From assembly GCA_964512305.1 (NCBI GenBank), contig CAZEIW010000084.1, positions 1-27,143 of the forward strand: 27,143 bases of DNA. Reading direction: 5' to 3'. Source of the DNA: CAZEIW01 sp964512305 (GTDB lineage: Bacteria; Pseudomonadota; Gammaproteobacteria; Burkholderiales; Burkholderiaceae_F). The notes under the pieces are model-generated. The model searched no databases and had not been told where the DNA came from. It was given only the letters and a program-made list of their open reading frames with translations. Shown here one piece after another: positions 7,442 to 16,312 of the stretch (positions are counted from its first letter, which is position 1; every line of letters begins with the position of its first letter). The position numbers and the translations under genes were made by a program.

Positions 7442-8706
7442 CAGTTCTCACCATCCGCATGCCCGACCTCGGTGAGGGAATCGCCGAGGTCGAACTGGTC
7501 GAGTGGCGCGTCCGGCCGGGCGACCGGGTCGCCGAAGACCAGATCCTGTGCGACGTGATGACCGACAAGGCGGCGGTCGAGATTCCCTCGTCGGTGGCCG
7601 GGCGCGTGGTCGAACTTGGCGGCGAGATCGGTCAGATGCTGGCGGTGGGGTCGACACTGATCCGCATCGAGGACGAATCGGCAGCGCCCGCGCCGGCGGC
7701 GGAATCCACCGCCACGCAGCCGAGCCCCGCGCCGGTGTCAGAGATCGCCGCGACCCGGCAGAGCTCTGCGCCGGCGCCGGAGATCGCCGCCACCCGGCCG
7801 AGCCCGGCCCCGACACCGGCGGCGCCGGTGCCGCAGCCTCAAGCGCCGCGGGCGGCGCACGTCCTCGCTTCGCCCGCGGTGCGGGCGCGCGCACGCACAC
7901 TCGGAGTCGATCTCGACCGGTTGCAGGGCAGCGGCCCCGACGGGCGCATCCTCCACGCCGATCTCGACGCGGCGCGGCCAGTCGGCGCTCGCGGTGGTCT
8001 CGCAACCGACGCCACGCGCGAAGTCAAGGTCATCGGCCTGCGCCGCAAGATCGCGCAGAAGATGCAGGAATCCAAGCGCCATATCCCGCACTTCACCTAC
8101 GTCGAGGAAGTCGACGTGACGGAAATGGTCGGGCTGCGCGAGGAACTCAATCGGCAGTACGGCGCCGCGCGAGGCGAGCTGTCGCCGCTGACCTTGATCG
8201 TGCGTGCCGTCGTGCGGGCGGTCGCCGACTTTCCGCAGGTCAACGCCCGCTTCGACGACGAAGCCGGCGTGCTGACGCTGCACGAGGCGGTGCATCTGGG
8301 CGTGGCAACGCAGACCGAGGCCGGCCTGATGGTGCCGGTGCTGCGTCAGGCGCAGACGCTGGACCTGTGGGCCTGCGCTGCCGCGATCGCGCGGCTGGCC
8401 GCCAGCGCGCGCGCTGGCAAGGCGTTGCGCGAGGAACTGTCCGGATCGACGATCACGGTGACGAGCTTGGGCAAGCTCGGCGGCATCGCCTCGACCCCGG
8501 TGATCAACTACCCCGAGGTTGCGATCGTCGGCATCAACCGCATCGTCGCACGGCCTGTGGTGCGCGACGGCGCGGTTCAGGTGCGGCAGATGATGAACCT
8601 GTCGTCGTCGTTCGACCATCGTGTCGTCGACGGCGCGGTCGCTGCGGCCTACATCCAGTGCGTGCGCCGACTGCTCGAGCATCCGGCCACGCTCTTCATC
8701 GACTAG
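7438..8706 (+). CDS. bkdB: Branched-chain 2-oxoacid dehydrogenase E2, dihydrolipoamide acyltransferase
   Basis: The 422-residue E2 core transfers the acyl group from E1 to CoA. The lipoyl domain is residues 1-77, with lipoyl Lys44 in DVMTDKAAVEIPS. An Ala/Pro linker follows at about 80-138 and contains three 13-residue repeats. The peripheral subunit-binding domain, about 143-176, includes ASPAVRARAR and GSGPDGRI. The catalytic domain runs to the end, with His394 in the conserved FDHRVVDG. It starts inside the stop of the E1-beta gene. No E3 (lpd) gene follows; the next gene is convergent. E3 is probably shared with other complexes and encoded elsewhere, as in several bacteria. Confidence 0.95.
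   Translation: MTVLTIRMPDLGEGIAEVELVEWRVRPGDRVAEDQILCDVMTDKAAVEIPSSVAGRVVELGGEIGQMLAVGSTLIRIEDESAAPAPAAESTATQPSPAPVSEIAATRQSSAPAPEIAATRPSPAPTPAAPVPQPQAPRAAHVLASPAVRARARTLGVDLDRLQGSGPDGRILHADLDAARPVGARGGLATDATREVKVIGLRRKIAQKMQESKRHIPHFTYVEEVDVTEMVGLREELNRQYGAARGELSPLTLIVRAVVRAVADFPQVNARFDDEAGVLTLHEAVHLGVATQTEAGLMVPVLRQAQTLDLWACAAAIARLAASARAGKALREELSGSTITVTSLGKLGGIASTPVINYPEVAIVGINRIVARPVVRDGAVQVRQMMNLSSSFDHRVVDGAVAAAYIQCVRRLLEHPATLFID
7702..7818 (+). repeat. Three tandem 39-bp repeats in the E2 linker
   Basis: Residues 89-101, 102-114 and 115-127 of the E2 protein are imperfect 13-residue repeats. Each follows the pattern E-(S/I)-x-A-T-x-x-S-x-A-P. They lie in the flexible swinging-arm linker between lipoyl and subunit-binding domains, where length can vary without loss of activity. 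Confidence 0.7.
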
Positions 8707-8722
8707 GATCCGCAACCCACCG

Positions 8723-8929
8723 CTAGCCGCGCCAGATATACAGTCCGACGCAAAGAGCGAAGCCTATTGCGTACAGCAGCCAAGCTTGGGAGACGAAATA
8801 GGGGTAGACCATCAACGCGAGGCCGATACCCATTTGGGGCCAACGGCCGCTCTTGCGCCCGAAGGTGAATGCGGCGAGCCCGACGACACCGAAGAGCAAA
8901 TAGGCAAAGAGAGCGGCTGGAGTTGGCAT
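8723..8929 (-). CDS. Small two-helix inner-membrane protein, hypothetical
   Basis: The 68-residue protein has two hydrophobic segments: about 5-23 (ALFAYLLFGVVGLAAFTFG) and about 33-65, possibly two short helices (MGIGLALMVYPYFV and AWLLYAIGFALCVGLYIW). A basic loop, RKSGRWPQ, separates them. The ATG at 8929 follows an AGGAAGG ribosome binding site at good spacing, which supports translation. Its codon pattern is less GC-extreme than its neighbours. I recall similar short unnamed membrane proteins in Proteobacteria but no function. It converges on bkdB and diverges from the TetR gene. Confidence 0.7.
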   Translation of the reverse strand: MPTPAALFAYLLFGVVGLAAFTFGRKSGRWPQMGIGLALMVYPYFVSQAWLLYAIGFALCVGLYIWRG

Positions 8930-8966
8930 GGGCCCTTCCTGACCGTCACGAGCGTATATCGGTGAC

Positions 8967-9006
8967 TTGACAAGCGCTGGAAAAAGTACGAACGTTCGCT
9001 TTTTTT
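8967..9006 (+). promoter_or_regulatory. Promoter and palindromic operator of the TetR-led fatty-acid operon
   Basis: TTGACA at 8967-8972 is a perfect -35 hexamer. A perfect 10-base palindrome, CGAACGTTCG, at 8989-8998 covers the place expected for the -10 element. AAAAAG (8981-8986) and CTTTTT (8999-9004) form outer arms. The site lies 53 bases before the TetR start and between two divergent genes. This is where a TetR repressor that controls itself would bind. The -10 hexamer itself is not clear. Confidence 0.55.
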
Positions 9007-9050
9007 GCGCCCCGGAAACCCCGGCGCGACCCCCGATCTACACGCCGCCG

Positions 9051-9758
9051 ATGCTCCAGGCACCCGCTTCCCGCCCGTCCCGCCCGGTCCCGCGCCCCCG
9101 CAAGGGCGAGGTCACGCGCGCCGCGATCCTCGACGCCGCGCTGGCGATCGCCCGCCGCGACGGCATGGAGGGCCTCACGATCGGGCTGCTCGCCGAGCGC
9201 CTGCGGATGAGCAAGAGCGGGGTGTTTGCGCACTTCGGCTCGCGCGAGGAACTGCAGCTCGCGGTGCTGCACGAATACGCGGCGCGGTTCGTCGAACGGG
9301 TGCTGCGTCCGGCGATCGCGCGGCCGCGCGGGCTGCCGCGCCTGCAGGCGCTGCTCGACAACTGGCTTGCGTTGCTGGCCGAGGAGATCGAGGCCGGCTG
9401 CATCCTGATCGGCGGCGCCTCGGAATACGACGACCGGCCGGGGCCTCTGCACGACGCGCTGGCCCGGATCGTCGCCGGCTGGAAGCTCGAGGTGCTGCAG
9501 GCGCTCGAGCAGGCCAAGCAGGAAGGTCATTTCCGCGCCGATGCCGATTCCGGTCAGATGGTGTTCGAGATCTACGGCCTGATGCTGATGCTGCACCAGG
9601 ATGCGCGGCTGCTGCATGCCAACGACAGCATGCGGCGCGCGCGCGCCGGCCTGGCGCGGCTGATCGACGACGCGCGGCCGCGCGCAAGGCCGCCCGCGGC
9701 CCGGCGCGCCGCGGCCGCCCCTTCCAGGAACGAGTCCCCCAGGACCCTCAGGAGATAG
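9051..9758 (+). CDS. TetR/AcrR-family regulator of the fatty-acid degradation operon
   Basis: The start at ATG 9051 gives 235 residues. An in-frame ATG at 8967 lies inside the promoter and is rejected. The N-terminus is basic (RPVPRPRKGEVTRAAILDAA). The helix-turn-helix follows at about 41-63 with LTIGLLAERLRMSKSGVFAHFGSREELQ, the TetR signature. The C-terminal ligand domain carries GCILIGGASEYDDRPG and ends in a basic Arg/Ala tail. It stands first in a beta-oxidation operon, four bases before the acyl-CoA dehydrogenase gene, as in Ralstonia and Burkholderia. TetR regulators of fatty-acid degradation (FadP type) are known in betaproteobacteria. It is likely a repressor released by long-chain acyl-CoA and binding the palindrome at 8989-8998. 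Confidence 0.85.
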   Translation: MLQAPASRPSRPVPRPRKGEVTRAAILDAALAIARRDGMEGLTIGLLAERLRMSKSGVFAHFGSREELQLAVLHEYAARFVERVLRPAIARPRGLPRLQALLDNWLALLAEEIEAGCILIGGASEYDDRPGPLHDALARIVAGWKLEVLQALEQAKQEGHFRADADSGQMVFEIYGLMLMLHQDARLLHANDSMRRARAGLARLIDDARPRARPPAARRAAAAPSRNESPRTLRR

Positions 9759-9762
9759 CACG

Positions 9763-11574
9763 ATGCCCGTCTACCAAGCCCCGCTGCGCGACCAGCAGTT
9801 CGTGATCCACGAGTTGCTGCAGGCGGTCGACCAGCTCAAGGCGATACCGGCCTTCGCCGAGATCGATGCCGACACGGTCAACCAGGTGGTCGAGGAGAGC
9901 GGCCGCTTCTGCTCCGAAGTGCTGCTGCCGATCAACCTCACCGGCGACTCGGAGGGCTGCAGCTACAACGCGGAGCGGCACGAGGTCCGCACGCCGAAGG
10001 GCTTCGGCGAGGCGTTCGAGAAGTACCGCGAGGCCGGCTGGCAGGGCCTCTCGGCCGATCCGGACTTCGGCGGCCAGGGCCTGCCGCACCTGCTGCAGAT
10101 CGCGTTCGACGAGATGCGCTGCGGGGCCAACCAGGCCTGGACGATGTACTCGGGGCTCACGCTGGGCGCGTACGAGTGCCTGCACGCCCACGGGACGCCC
10201 GAACAGAAGGCGATGTACCTGCCGAAGTTCGTGTCGGCGGAGTGGACCGGCACCATGTGCCTGACCGAGCCGCACTGCGGCACGGACCTCGGCATGCTGC
10301 GCACGAAGGCCGAGCCCTCGCCCGACGGCAGCTACAAGATCACCGGGCAGAAGATCTTCATCTCCGCCGGCGAGCACGACCTTGCCGAGAACATCGTGCA
10401 CCTGGTGCTGGCGCGGCTGCCCGATGCGCCGGCGGGCACGCGCGGCATTTCGCTCTTCCTGGTGCCGAAGTTCCTCCCCGAGGGTGACCCGAAGAACCCG
10501 AAGCCGGGCCGGCGCAACGGCCTGTATTGCGGCGGCATCGAGCACAAGATGGGGATCCACGGCAACTCGACCTGCCAGATCGTGTTCGACAACGCGACCG
10601 GCTGGCTCGTGGGCGAGCCCAACAAGGGCTTGAACGCGATGTTCGTGATGATGAACGGCGCCCGCCTCGCGGTCGGCGTCCAGGGCCTGGGCCTGCTCGA
10701 GGCCGCGTACCAGAACGCAGCCGCCTACGCGAAGGACCGGCTGCAGGGCCGTTCGCTGACCGGACCGAAAGCACCCGACAAGCCGGCCGACCCGATCGTC
10801 GTGCATCCCGACGTGCGGCGGATGCTGCTCACGGCGCGCGCCTGGGCCGAGGGCGGCCGCGCCTTCGCGTACTGGGTGGCGCTGATGGCCGACCAGCAGC
10901 TGAGCCATCCCGATCCCGAGGCGCGCCAGTTCGGCGCCGACATGATGGCGCTGATGACGCCCATTTTGAAGGCGTTCCTGACCGACAACGGCTTCGAGGG
11001 CGCGTCGCAGTGCCTGCAGGTGTTCGGCGGGCACGGCTACATCCACGAGTGGGGCATGGAACAGCTGGTGCGCGACGCGCGCATCAACATGATCTACGAA
11101 GGCACCAACACGATCCAGTCGCTCGACCTCCTCGGCCGCAAGGTCCTGATGGACAACGGCGCGAAGCTGCGCAAGTTCGGCAAGCTGGTGCAGGACTTCG
11201 TCGAGGAAAACGGCACATCGCCGGCGATGAGCGAGTTCGTGACGCCGCTGGCCGACCTCGGCGACAAGGTGCAGAAGCTCACGATGGAGCTCGGCATGAA
11301 GGCGCTCGCCGACCAGAACGAGGTCGGCGCGGCCGCGGTCGACTACCTGCGCGTGCTCGGGCACCTCGTGTTCGCCTATTTCTGGGCGCGCGCCGCGAAG
11401 GTCGCGCTGGCGCGCATCGCGGCCGACGGCGACCGCGTCGATCCGTTCTACCGCGGCAAGCTCGCCACCGCGCGCTTCTACTTCCAGCGGCTGCTGCCCG
11501 AGACCGCGTCGCACATCCGCGCCGCGCGCTCGGGCGCGAAGAACCTGATGGAATTCGAGGCCGCATGGTTCTAG
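9763..11574 (+). CDS. Acyl-CoA dehydrogenase (long form, DmdC-like)
   Basis: This 603-residue FAD enzyme introduces the trans-2 double bond into acyl-CoA. ATG 9763 follows an AGGAG site that overlaps the end of the TetR gene. Motifs are WTGTMCLTEPHCGTDLG (161-177, flavin and substrate contact), KIFISAGEHD (197-206), FGGHGYIHEWGMEQLVRDAR (421-440) and MIYEGTNTIQ with the likely catalytic base Glu446. The length of about 600 with an extra C-terminal helical domain matches the family that includes 3-methylmercaptopropionyl-CoA dehydrogenase (DmdC). In this operon context a straight-chain fatty acyl-CoA substrate is more likely than a sulfur compound, but chain length cannot be told from sequence. 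Confidence 0.92.
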   Translation: MPVYQAPLRDQQFVIHELLQAVDQLKAIPAFAEIDADTVNQVVEESGRFCSEVLLPINLTGDSEGCSYNAERHEVRTPKGFGEAFEKYREAGWQGLSADPDFGGQGLPHLLQIAFDEMRCGANQAWTMYSGLTLGAYECLHAHGTPEQKAMYLPKFVSAEWTGTMCLTEPHCGTDLGMLRTKAEPSPDGSYKITGQKIFISAGEHDLAENIVHLVLARLPDAPAGTRGISLFLVPKFLPEGDPKNPKPGRRNGLYCGGIEHKMGIHGNSTCQIVFDNATGWLVGEPNKGLNAMFVMMNGARLAVGVQGLGLLEAAYQNAAAYAKDRLQGRSLTGPKAPDKPADPIVVHPDVRRMLLTARAWAEGGRAFAYWVALMADQQLSHPDPEARQFGADMMALMTPILKAFLTDNGFEGASQCLQVFGGHGYIHEWGMEQLVRDARINMIYEGTNTIQSLDLLGRKVLMDNGAKLRKFGKLVQDFVEENGTSPAMSEFVTPLADLGDKVQKLTMELGMKALADQNEVGAAAVDYLRVLGHLVFAYFWARAAKVALARIAADGDRVDPFYRGKLATARFYFQRLLPETASHIRAARSGAKNLMEFEAAWF

Positions 11575-11620
11575 ACGGACCGGGCGGACACGGAACACGA
11601 AACGGGCGGGAGGGGAATCG

Positions 11621-14035
11621 ATGACGAATTTCGCGGTCAGGAAGGTGGCGGTGCTTGGCGCCGGCGTGATGGGCGCCCAGATCGCCGCGCACTGCATCAA
11701 CGCACGGGTGCCGGTCGTGCTGTTCGACCTAGCGGATGCCAAGTCCGCCGACAGGAGCGGCATCGTGCGGCGCGCGATCGACGGTCTGAAGAAGCTCAGT
11801 CCGGCGCCGCTGGCGCGGGCCGACGACGTCCAGTTCCTGGACGCGGCCAACTACGACGAGCACCTGGAACTGCTGGGCGGCTGCGACCTCGTGATCGAGG
11901 CGATCGCCGAGCGCATGGACTGGAAGCTCGACCTGTACCGCAAGGTCGGCCCGCACCTGGCGCCGCACGCGATCGTCGCGTCGAACACGTCGGGGCTGTC
12001 GATCACGAAGCTGTCGGAAGCGCTGCCCGCGGCGTTGCGGGTCCGCTTCTGCGGCGTGCACTTCTTCAACCCGCCGCGCTACATGCACCTGGTGGAGCTG
12101 ATCGCGACGCCGGCGACCGAAGCGGCCACGCTCGACCGCCTCGAGACTTTCCTGACCAGCACGCTCGGGAAAGGCGTCGTGCGGGCCAAGGACACGCCGA
12201 ACTTCATCGCCAACCGGGTCGGCATCTTCGGCATGCTCGCGACGATCGAGGAGGCCGCCAAGTACGGGCTGGCCTACGACGTCGTCGACGACCTGACCGG
12301 GGCCAACCTCGGGCGCGCCAAGAGCGCGACCTTCCGCACCGCCGACGTCGTCGGTCTGGACACCATGGCGCACGTGATCAGGACGATGCAGGACAGCCTG
12401 CCGGCCGATCCGTTCGCGCCGCATTTCGCGACTCCGGCGGTGCTGAAGTCGCTGGTCGAAAAGGGCGCGCTCGGCCAGAAGTCCGGCGCGGGCTTCTACC
12501 GCAAGGAAGGGCGCGCGATCAAGGTGCTCGATCCGCGCAAGGGCGAGTACGTCGACAGCGCCGGCAAGGCCGACGACCTCGTGGTTCGGATCCTGAAGAA
12601 GAAGGACCCGGCGGAGAGGCTGGCCCTGCTGCGGCAGACCGATCACCCGCAGGCGAAGTTCCTGTGGGCCATTTTCCGCGACGCGTTCCACTACATCGCG
12701 GTGCACCTGGATTCGATCGCCGACACCGCTCGCGACGTCGATTTCGCGTTGCGCTGGGGCTTCGGATGGAGCACGGGGCCGTTCGAGACCTGGCAGGCGG
12801 CCGGCTGGAAGACTGTCGCGGAGTGGGTCAAGGCCGACATCGACGCCGGCGAAGCGCTCTCGCGGGCGCCGCTGCCCAAATGGGTCTTCGAAGGCCCGGT
12901 CGCCAAGGCGGGCGGCGTGCATACCCGCGCCGGATCCTGGAGCCCCTCGCGCGGCAGGTTCGTGCCCCGCAGCGAGCTGCCCGTGTATGCGCGCCAGCTG
13001 TTCCGCGCCCCCCTCGCCGGCGAGGGCGTGCCGACCGGGCACGACGGCGGCACCACGCTGCACCAGGACGACTCTTGCCGCATCTGGAAGGTCGAGCAGG
13101 GCCTGGCCGGCGAGGTGCTGATCTTCTCGATCAAGACCAAGGTGCACGCGATCGGTCCGGGCGTGATCGCCGGCCTGCTCAAGGCGATCGAACTCGCCGA
13201 GGCCGAGTACAAGGGTCTCGTGATCTGGTCGCCCGACGACCCGTTTTCGGTCGGGGCCGACCTGCAGGCGATGCTGCCGGCGTTCATGAGCGGCGGCGTC
13301 AAGGCGATCGGCGCCGAGGTGCGCAAGCTGCAGGATGCCCTGCAGCGGCTGAAGTACGCGCAGGTGCCCGCGGTGGCCGCGGTCAGCGGCATGGCGCTGG
13401 GCGGCGGCTGCGAGATCGCGCTGCACTGCGCGCGCCGCGTGGCGTCGCTGGAGAGCTATATCGGCTTGGTCGAGGTCGGCGTGGGGTTGATCCCGGCGGG
13501 CGGCGGCCTGAAGGAGGGCGCGCTGCGCGCCGCGACGGCGGCCGCGGCGGCGGGGGCCGGCGACGTCTTCCCGTTCGTCCGCAACTGGTTCCAGAACGCA
13601 GCGACGGCCAAGGTGTCGGCCTCGGCGCTCGAAGCTCAGCAGATGGGGTACCTGCTGCCCACGGACCCGATCGTGTTCAACTCATACGAGCTGCTGTGGA
13701 CGGCCATCGGCGAGGCCTACGCGATGCACGCGGTCGGCTACCGGCCGCCGTTGCGCCCGCGCCAGATCCCGGTCGCCGGGCGCACCGGGGCGGCGACGAT
13801 CAAGGCGCAGCTCGTCAACATGCGCGACGGCGGCTTCATCAGCGCGCACGACTTCTTCATCGCCTCCTGCATCGCCGAGACGCTGTGCGGCGGCGACGTC
13901 GAGACGGGCGTGCTGGTCGACGAGCAGTGGCTGCTCGACCTCGAGCGCAAGTTCTTCATGCAGCTGGTCGGGCACCCGAAGTCGCAGGAGCGGATGATGG
14001 GAATGATGCAGACCGGCAAGCCGGTCCGGAACTGA
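11621..14035 (+). CDS. 3-hydroxyacyl-CoA dehydrogenase / enoyl-CoA hydratase fusion (FadB-like)
   Basis: This 804-residue bifunctional enzyme carries out steps two and three of beta-oxidation. The order is reversed relative to E. coli FadB. The NAD Rossmann domain comes first (GAGVMG at 13-18). It is followed by the HCDH motif VHFFNPPRYMHLVELI, with the catalytic His and Glu, and by NFIANRVG. A second HCDH C-terminal segment comes next (KFLWAIFRDAFHYIA, WGFGWSTGPFE). The crotonase domain, from about 485, has FSVGADLQ, ALGGGCE and IGLVEVGVGLIPAGGG. Both Glu residues that act in hydration (GGGCE and GLVEV) are present, so the hydratase should be active. This layout is common in betaproteobacteria. 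ATG 11621 follows GGGAGGGG by 6-7 bases. Confidence 0.93.
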   Translation: MTNFAVRKVAVLGAGVMGAQIAAHCINARVPVVLFDLADAKSADRSGIVRRAIDGLKKLSPAPLARADDVQFLDAANYDEHLELLGGCDLVIEAIAERMDWKLDLYRKVGPHLAPHAIVASNTSGLSITKLSEALPAALRVRFCGVHFFNPPRYMHLVELIATPATEAATLDRLETFLTSTLGKGVVRAKDTPNFIANRVGIFGMLATIEEAAKYGLAYDVVDDLTGANLGRAKSATFRTADVVGLDTMAHVIRTMQDSLPADPFAPHFATPAVLKSLVEKGALGQKSGAGFYRKEGRAIKVLDPRKGEYVDSAGKADDLVVRILKKKDPAERLALLRQTDHPQAKFLWAIFRDAFHYIAVHLDSIADTARDVDFALRWGFGWSTGPFETWQAAGWKTVAEWVKADIDAGEALSRAPLPKWVFEGPVAKAGGVHTRAGSWSPSRGRFVPRSELPVYARQLFRAPLAGEGVPTGHDGGTTLHQDDSCRIWKVEQGLAGEVLIFSIKTKVHAIGPGVIAGLLKAIELAEAEYKGLVIWSPDDPFSVGADLQAMLPAFMSGGVKAIGAEVRKLQDALQRLKYAQVPAVAAVSGMALGGGCEIALHCARRVASLESYIGLVEVGVGLIPAGGGLKEGALRAATAAAAAGAGDVFPFVRNWFQNAATAKVSASALEAQQMGYLLPTDPIVFNSYELLWTAIGEAYAMHAVGYRPPLRPRQIPVAGRTGAATIKAQLVNMRDGGFISAHDFFIASCIAETLCGGDVETGVLVDEQWLLDLERKFFMQLVGHPKSQERMMGMMQTGKPVRN

Positions 14036-14050
14036 GCAGGAGGTCACAAG

Positions 14051-15250
<1,200 letters not shown>

Positions 15251-15263
15251 CGGTCGCCGTGGT

Positions 15264-15361
15264 GTCCTGGCCGGGCTTGTCCCGGCCCTCCACGTCGGCG
15301 CGAGGCGAAGCTGCTTCAAGCCAGCACCGACGTGGATCCCCGGGACAAGCCCCGGGCTGAC
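15264..15361. repeat. Palindromic intergenic repeat, copy A
   Basis: This 98-bp unit starts GTCCTGGCCGGGCTTGTCCC and ends in CCCGGGCTGAC. The two outer arms of about 35 bases are largely reverse complements of each other. Each arm also holds its own hairpin (GGCCGGG-CTTGT-CCCGGCC and CCCCGGG-ACAAG-CCCCGGG), so the unit can form a cruciform. It differs from copy B at a few bases only. Translated fragments such as SPGLVPGIHV are artefacts of this repeat. Confidence 0.9.
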
Positions 15362-15388
15362 GCTTGCGTTGGGTTTGCCAGTTGAGCT

Positions 15389-15486
15389 GTCATGGCCGGG
15401 CTTGTCCCGGCCATCCACGTCGGAGCGAGACGAAGCTGCTTCAAGCCTGCACCGACGTGGATCCCCGGGACAAGCCCGGGGATGAC
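15389..15486. repeat. Palindromic intergenic repeat, copy B
   Basis: This 98-bp unit has the same orientation and length as copy A, 27 bases downstream. It has left arm GTCATGGCCGGGCTTGTCCC and right arm ending GCCCGGGGATGAC. The central non-palindromic part (GACGAAGCTGCTTCAAGCC) is shared with copy A, so the pair looks like a recent tandem duplication. It lies 42 bases before the next start codon. Confidence 0.92.
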
Positions 15487-15528
15487 GTTCCTTGACGTCC
15501 TACCAGTTTGCGGTGCAGCGGAGCCTCC

Positions 15529-16293
15529 ATGACCATCAAGACCCGAACCGAAAACAACGTCGCCTTCGTCGAGATTGCACGCCCGGAGCGCAAGAACGCG
15601 CTGACCGTGGAGATGTACGGCCAGCTCGCCGACGCGTTCGGCGGCGCGGGACAGGACGCCTCGGTGCGCGCGATCGTGCTGCATGGCTCGCCCGAGGTGT
15701 TCTGCGCGGGCAACGACCTGCAGGATTTCCTGCAGCGCCCCGCCGACCTCGCGGAGTCGCCGGCGGCGCGCTTCATGCGCGCGCTGGCGGCGGCGGAAAA
15801 GCCGGTGGTCGCTGCGGTCAACGGCGCGGCGGTCGGGATCGGCACCACGCTGCTGATGCATTGCGATCTGGCCTACTGCGCCGACAACGCGATGTTCTCG
15901 ATGCCCTTCGTCGCCCTTGGGATCTGCCCCGAATTCTCGTCGAGCCTGCTGCTGCCGCTGAACGCGGGCTACCACCGCGCGGCCGAGAAGCTGCTGCTGA
16001 GCGAGCCGATCTCCGCCGAGGAGGCGCTGGAAATGGGGCTGGTGAACCGGATCCTGCCGCCGGGCGAGGTGCTCGACTACGCGACGCGCCAGGCACGGCG
16101 TTTCAGCGCGCTGCCGCCCGCGTCGGTGCGGGAGACCAAGCGTCTGCTCAAGGCGGGGTGGCGCAGCGCGGTCGAGCAGGCGATGGCCGAGGAAGGCCGG
16201 GTGTTCGCGAAGCTGCTGCACAGCGACGAGGCAAGGGAGGCGATCGGCGCGTTCCTGGAGCGCCGCAAGCCCGACTTCTCCCGCTTCGGATGA
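15529..16293 (+). CDS. Enoyl-CoA hydratase/isomerase family protein, isomerase-like
   Basis: The 254-residue crotonase starts at ATG 15529 after GGAG; a TTG at 15508 is in frame but less likely. The oxyanion segments are CAGNDLQDF (59-67) and NGAAVGIGTTLLMHCD (98-113). The two Glu residues needed for hydration are missing: the first is replaced in GIGTTLL and the second in MPFVALG. Instead Glu135 sits in ALGICPEFSSS, where delta3,delta2-enoyl-CoA isomerases of the ECI2 type carry their catalytic Glu. I therefore predict an isomerase that prepares unsaturated fatty acids for beta-oxidation, although automatic annotation would call it a hydratase. It sits in the fatty-acid operon, 19 bases before a thioesterase gene. 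Confidence 0.88.
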   Translation: MTIKTRTENNVAFVEIARPERKNALTVEMYGQLADAFGGAGQDASVRAIVLHGSPEVFCAGNDLQDFLQRPADLAESPAARFMRALAAAEKPVVAAVNGAAVGIGTTLLMHCDLAYCADNAMFSMPFVALGICPEFSSSLLLPLNAGYHRAAEKLLLSEPISAEEALEMGLVNRILPPGEVLDYATRQARRFSALPPASVRETKRLLKAGWRSAVEQAMAEEGRVFAKLLHSDEAREAIGAFLERRKPDFSRFG

Positions 16294-16312
16294 GCGGCGC
16301 TCGGGGCGGCGG

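Noticed and set aside
8967..9050. Extended N-terminus for the TetR regulator from ATG 8967
   Set aside because: The ATG lies within the promoter/operator region, has no ribosome binding site, and the added residues are not TetR-like.
9748..11850. Minus-strand open frame of 700 codons
   Set aside because: It is antisense to the acyl-CoA dehydrogenase gene, which has all family motifs. Long antisense frames are usual at this GC content.
11729..13426. Minus-strand open frame of 565 codons
   Set aside because: It is antisense to the 3-hydroxyacyl-CoA dehydrogenase/hydratase fusion and has a composition typical of a shadow frame.
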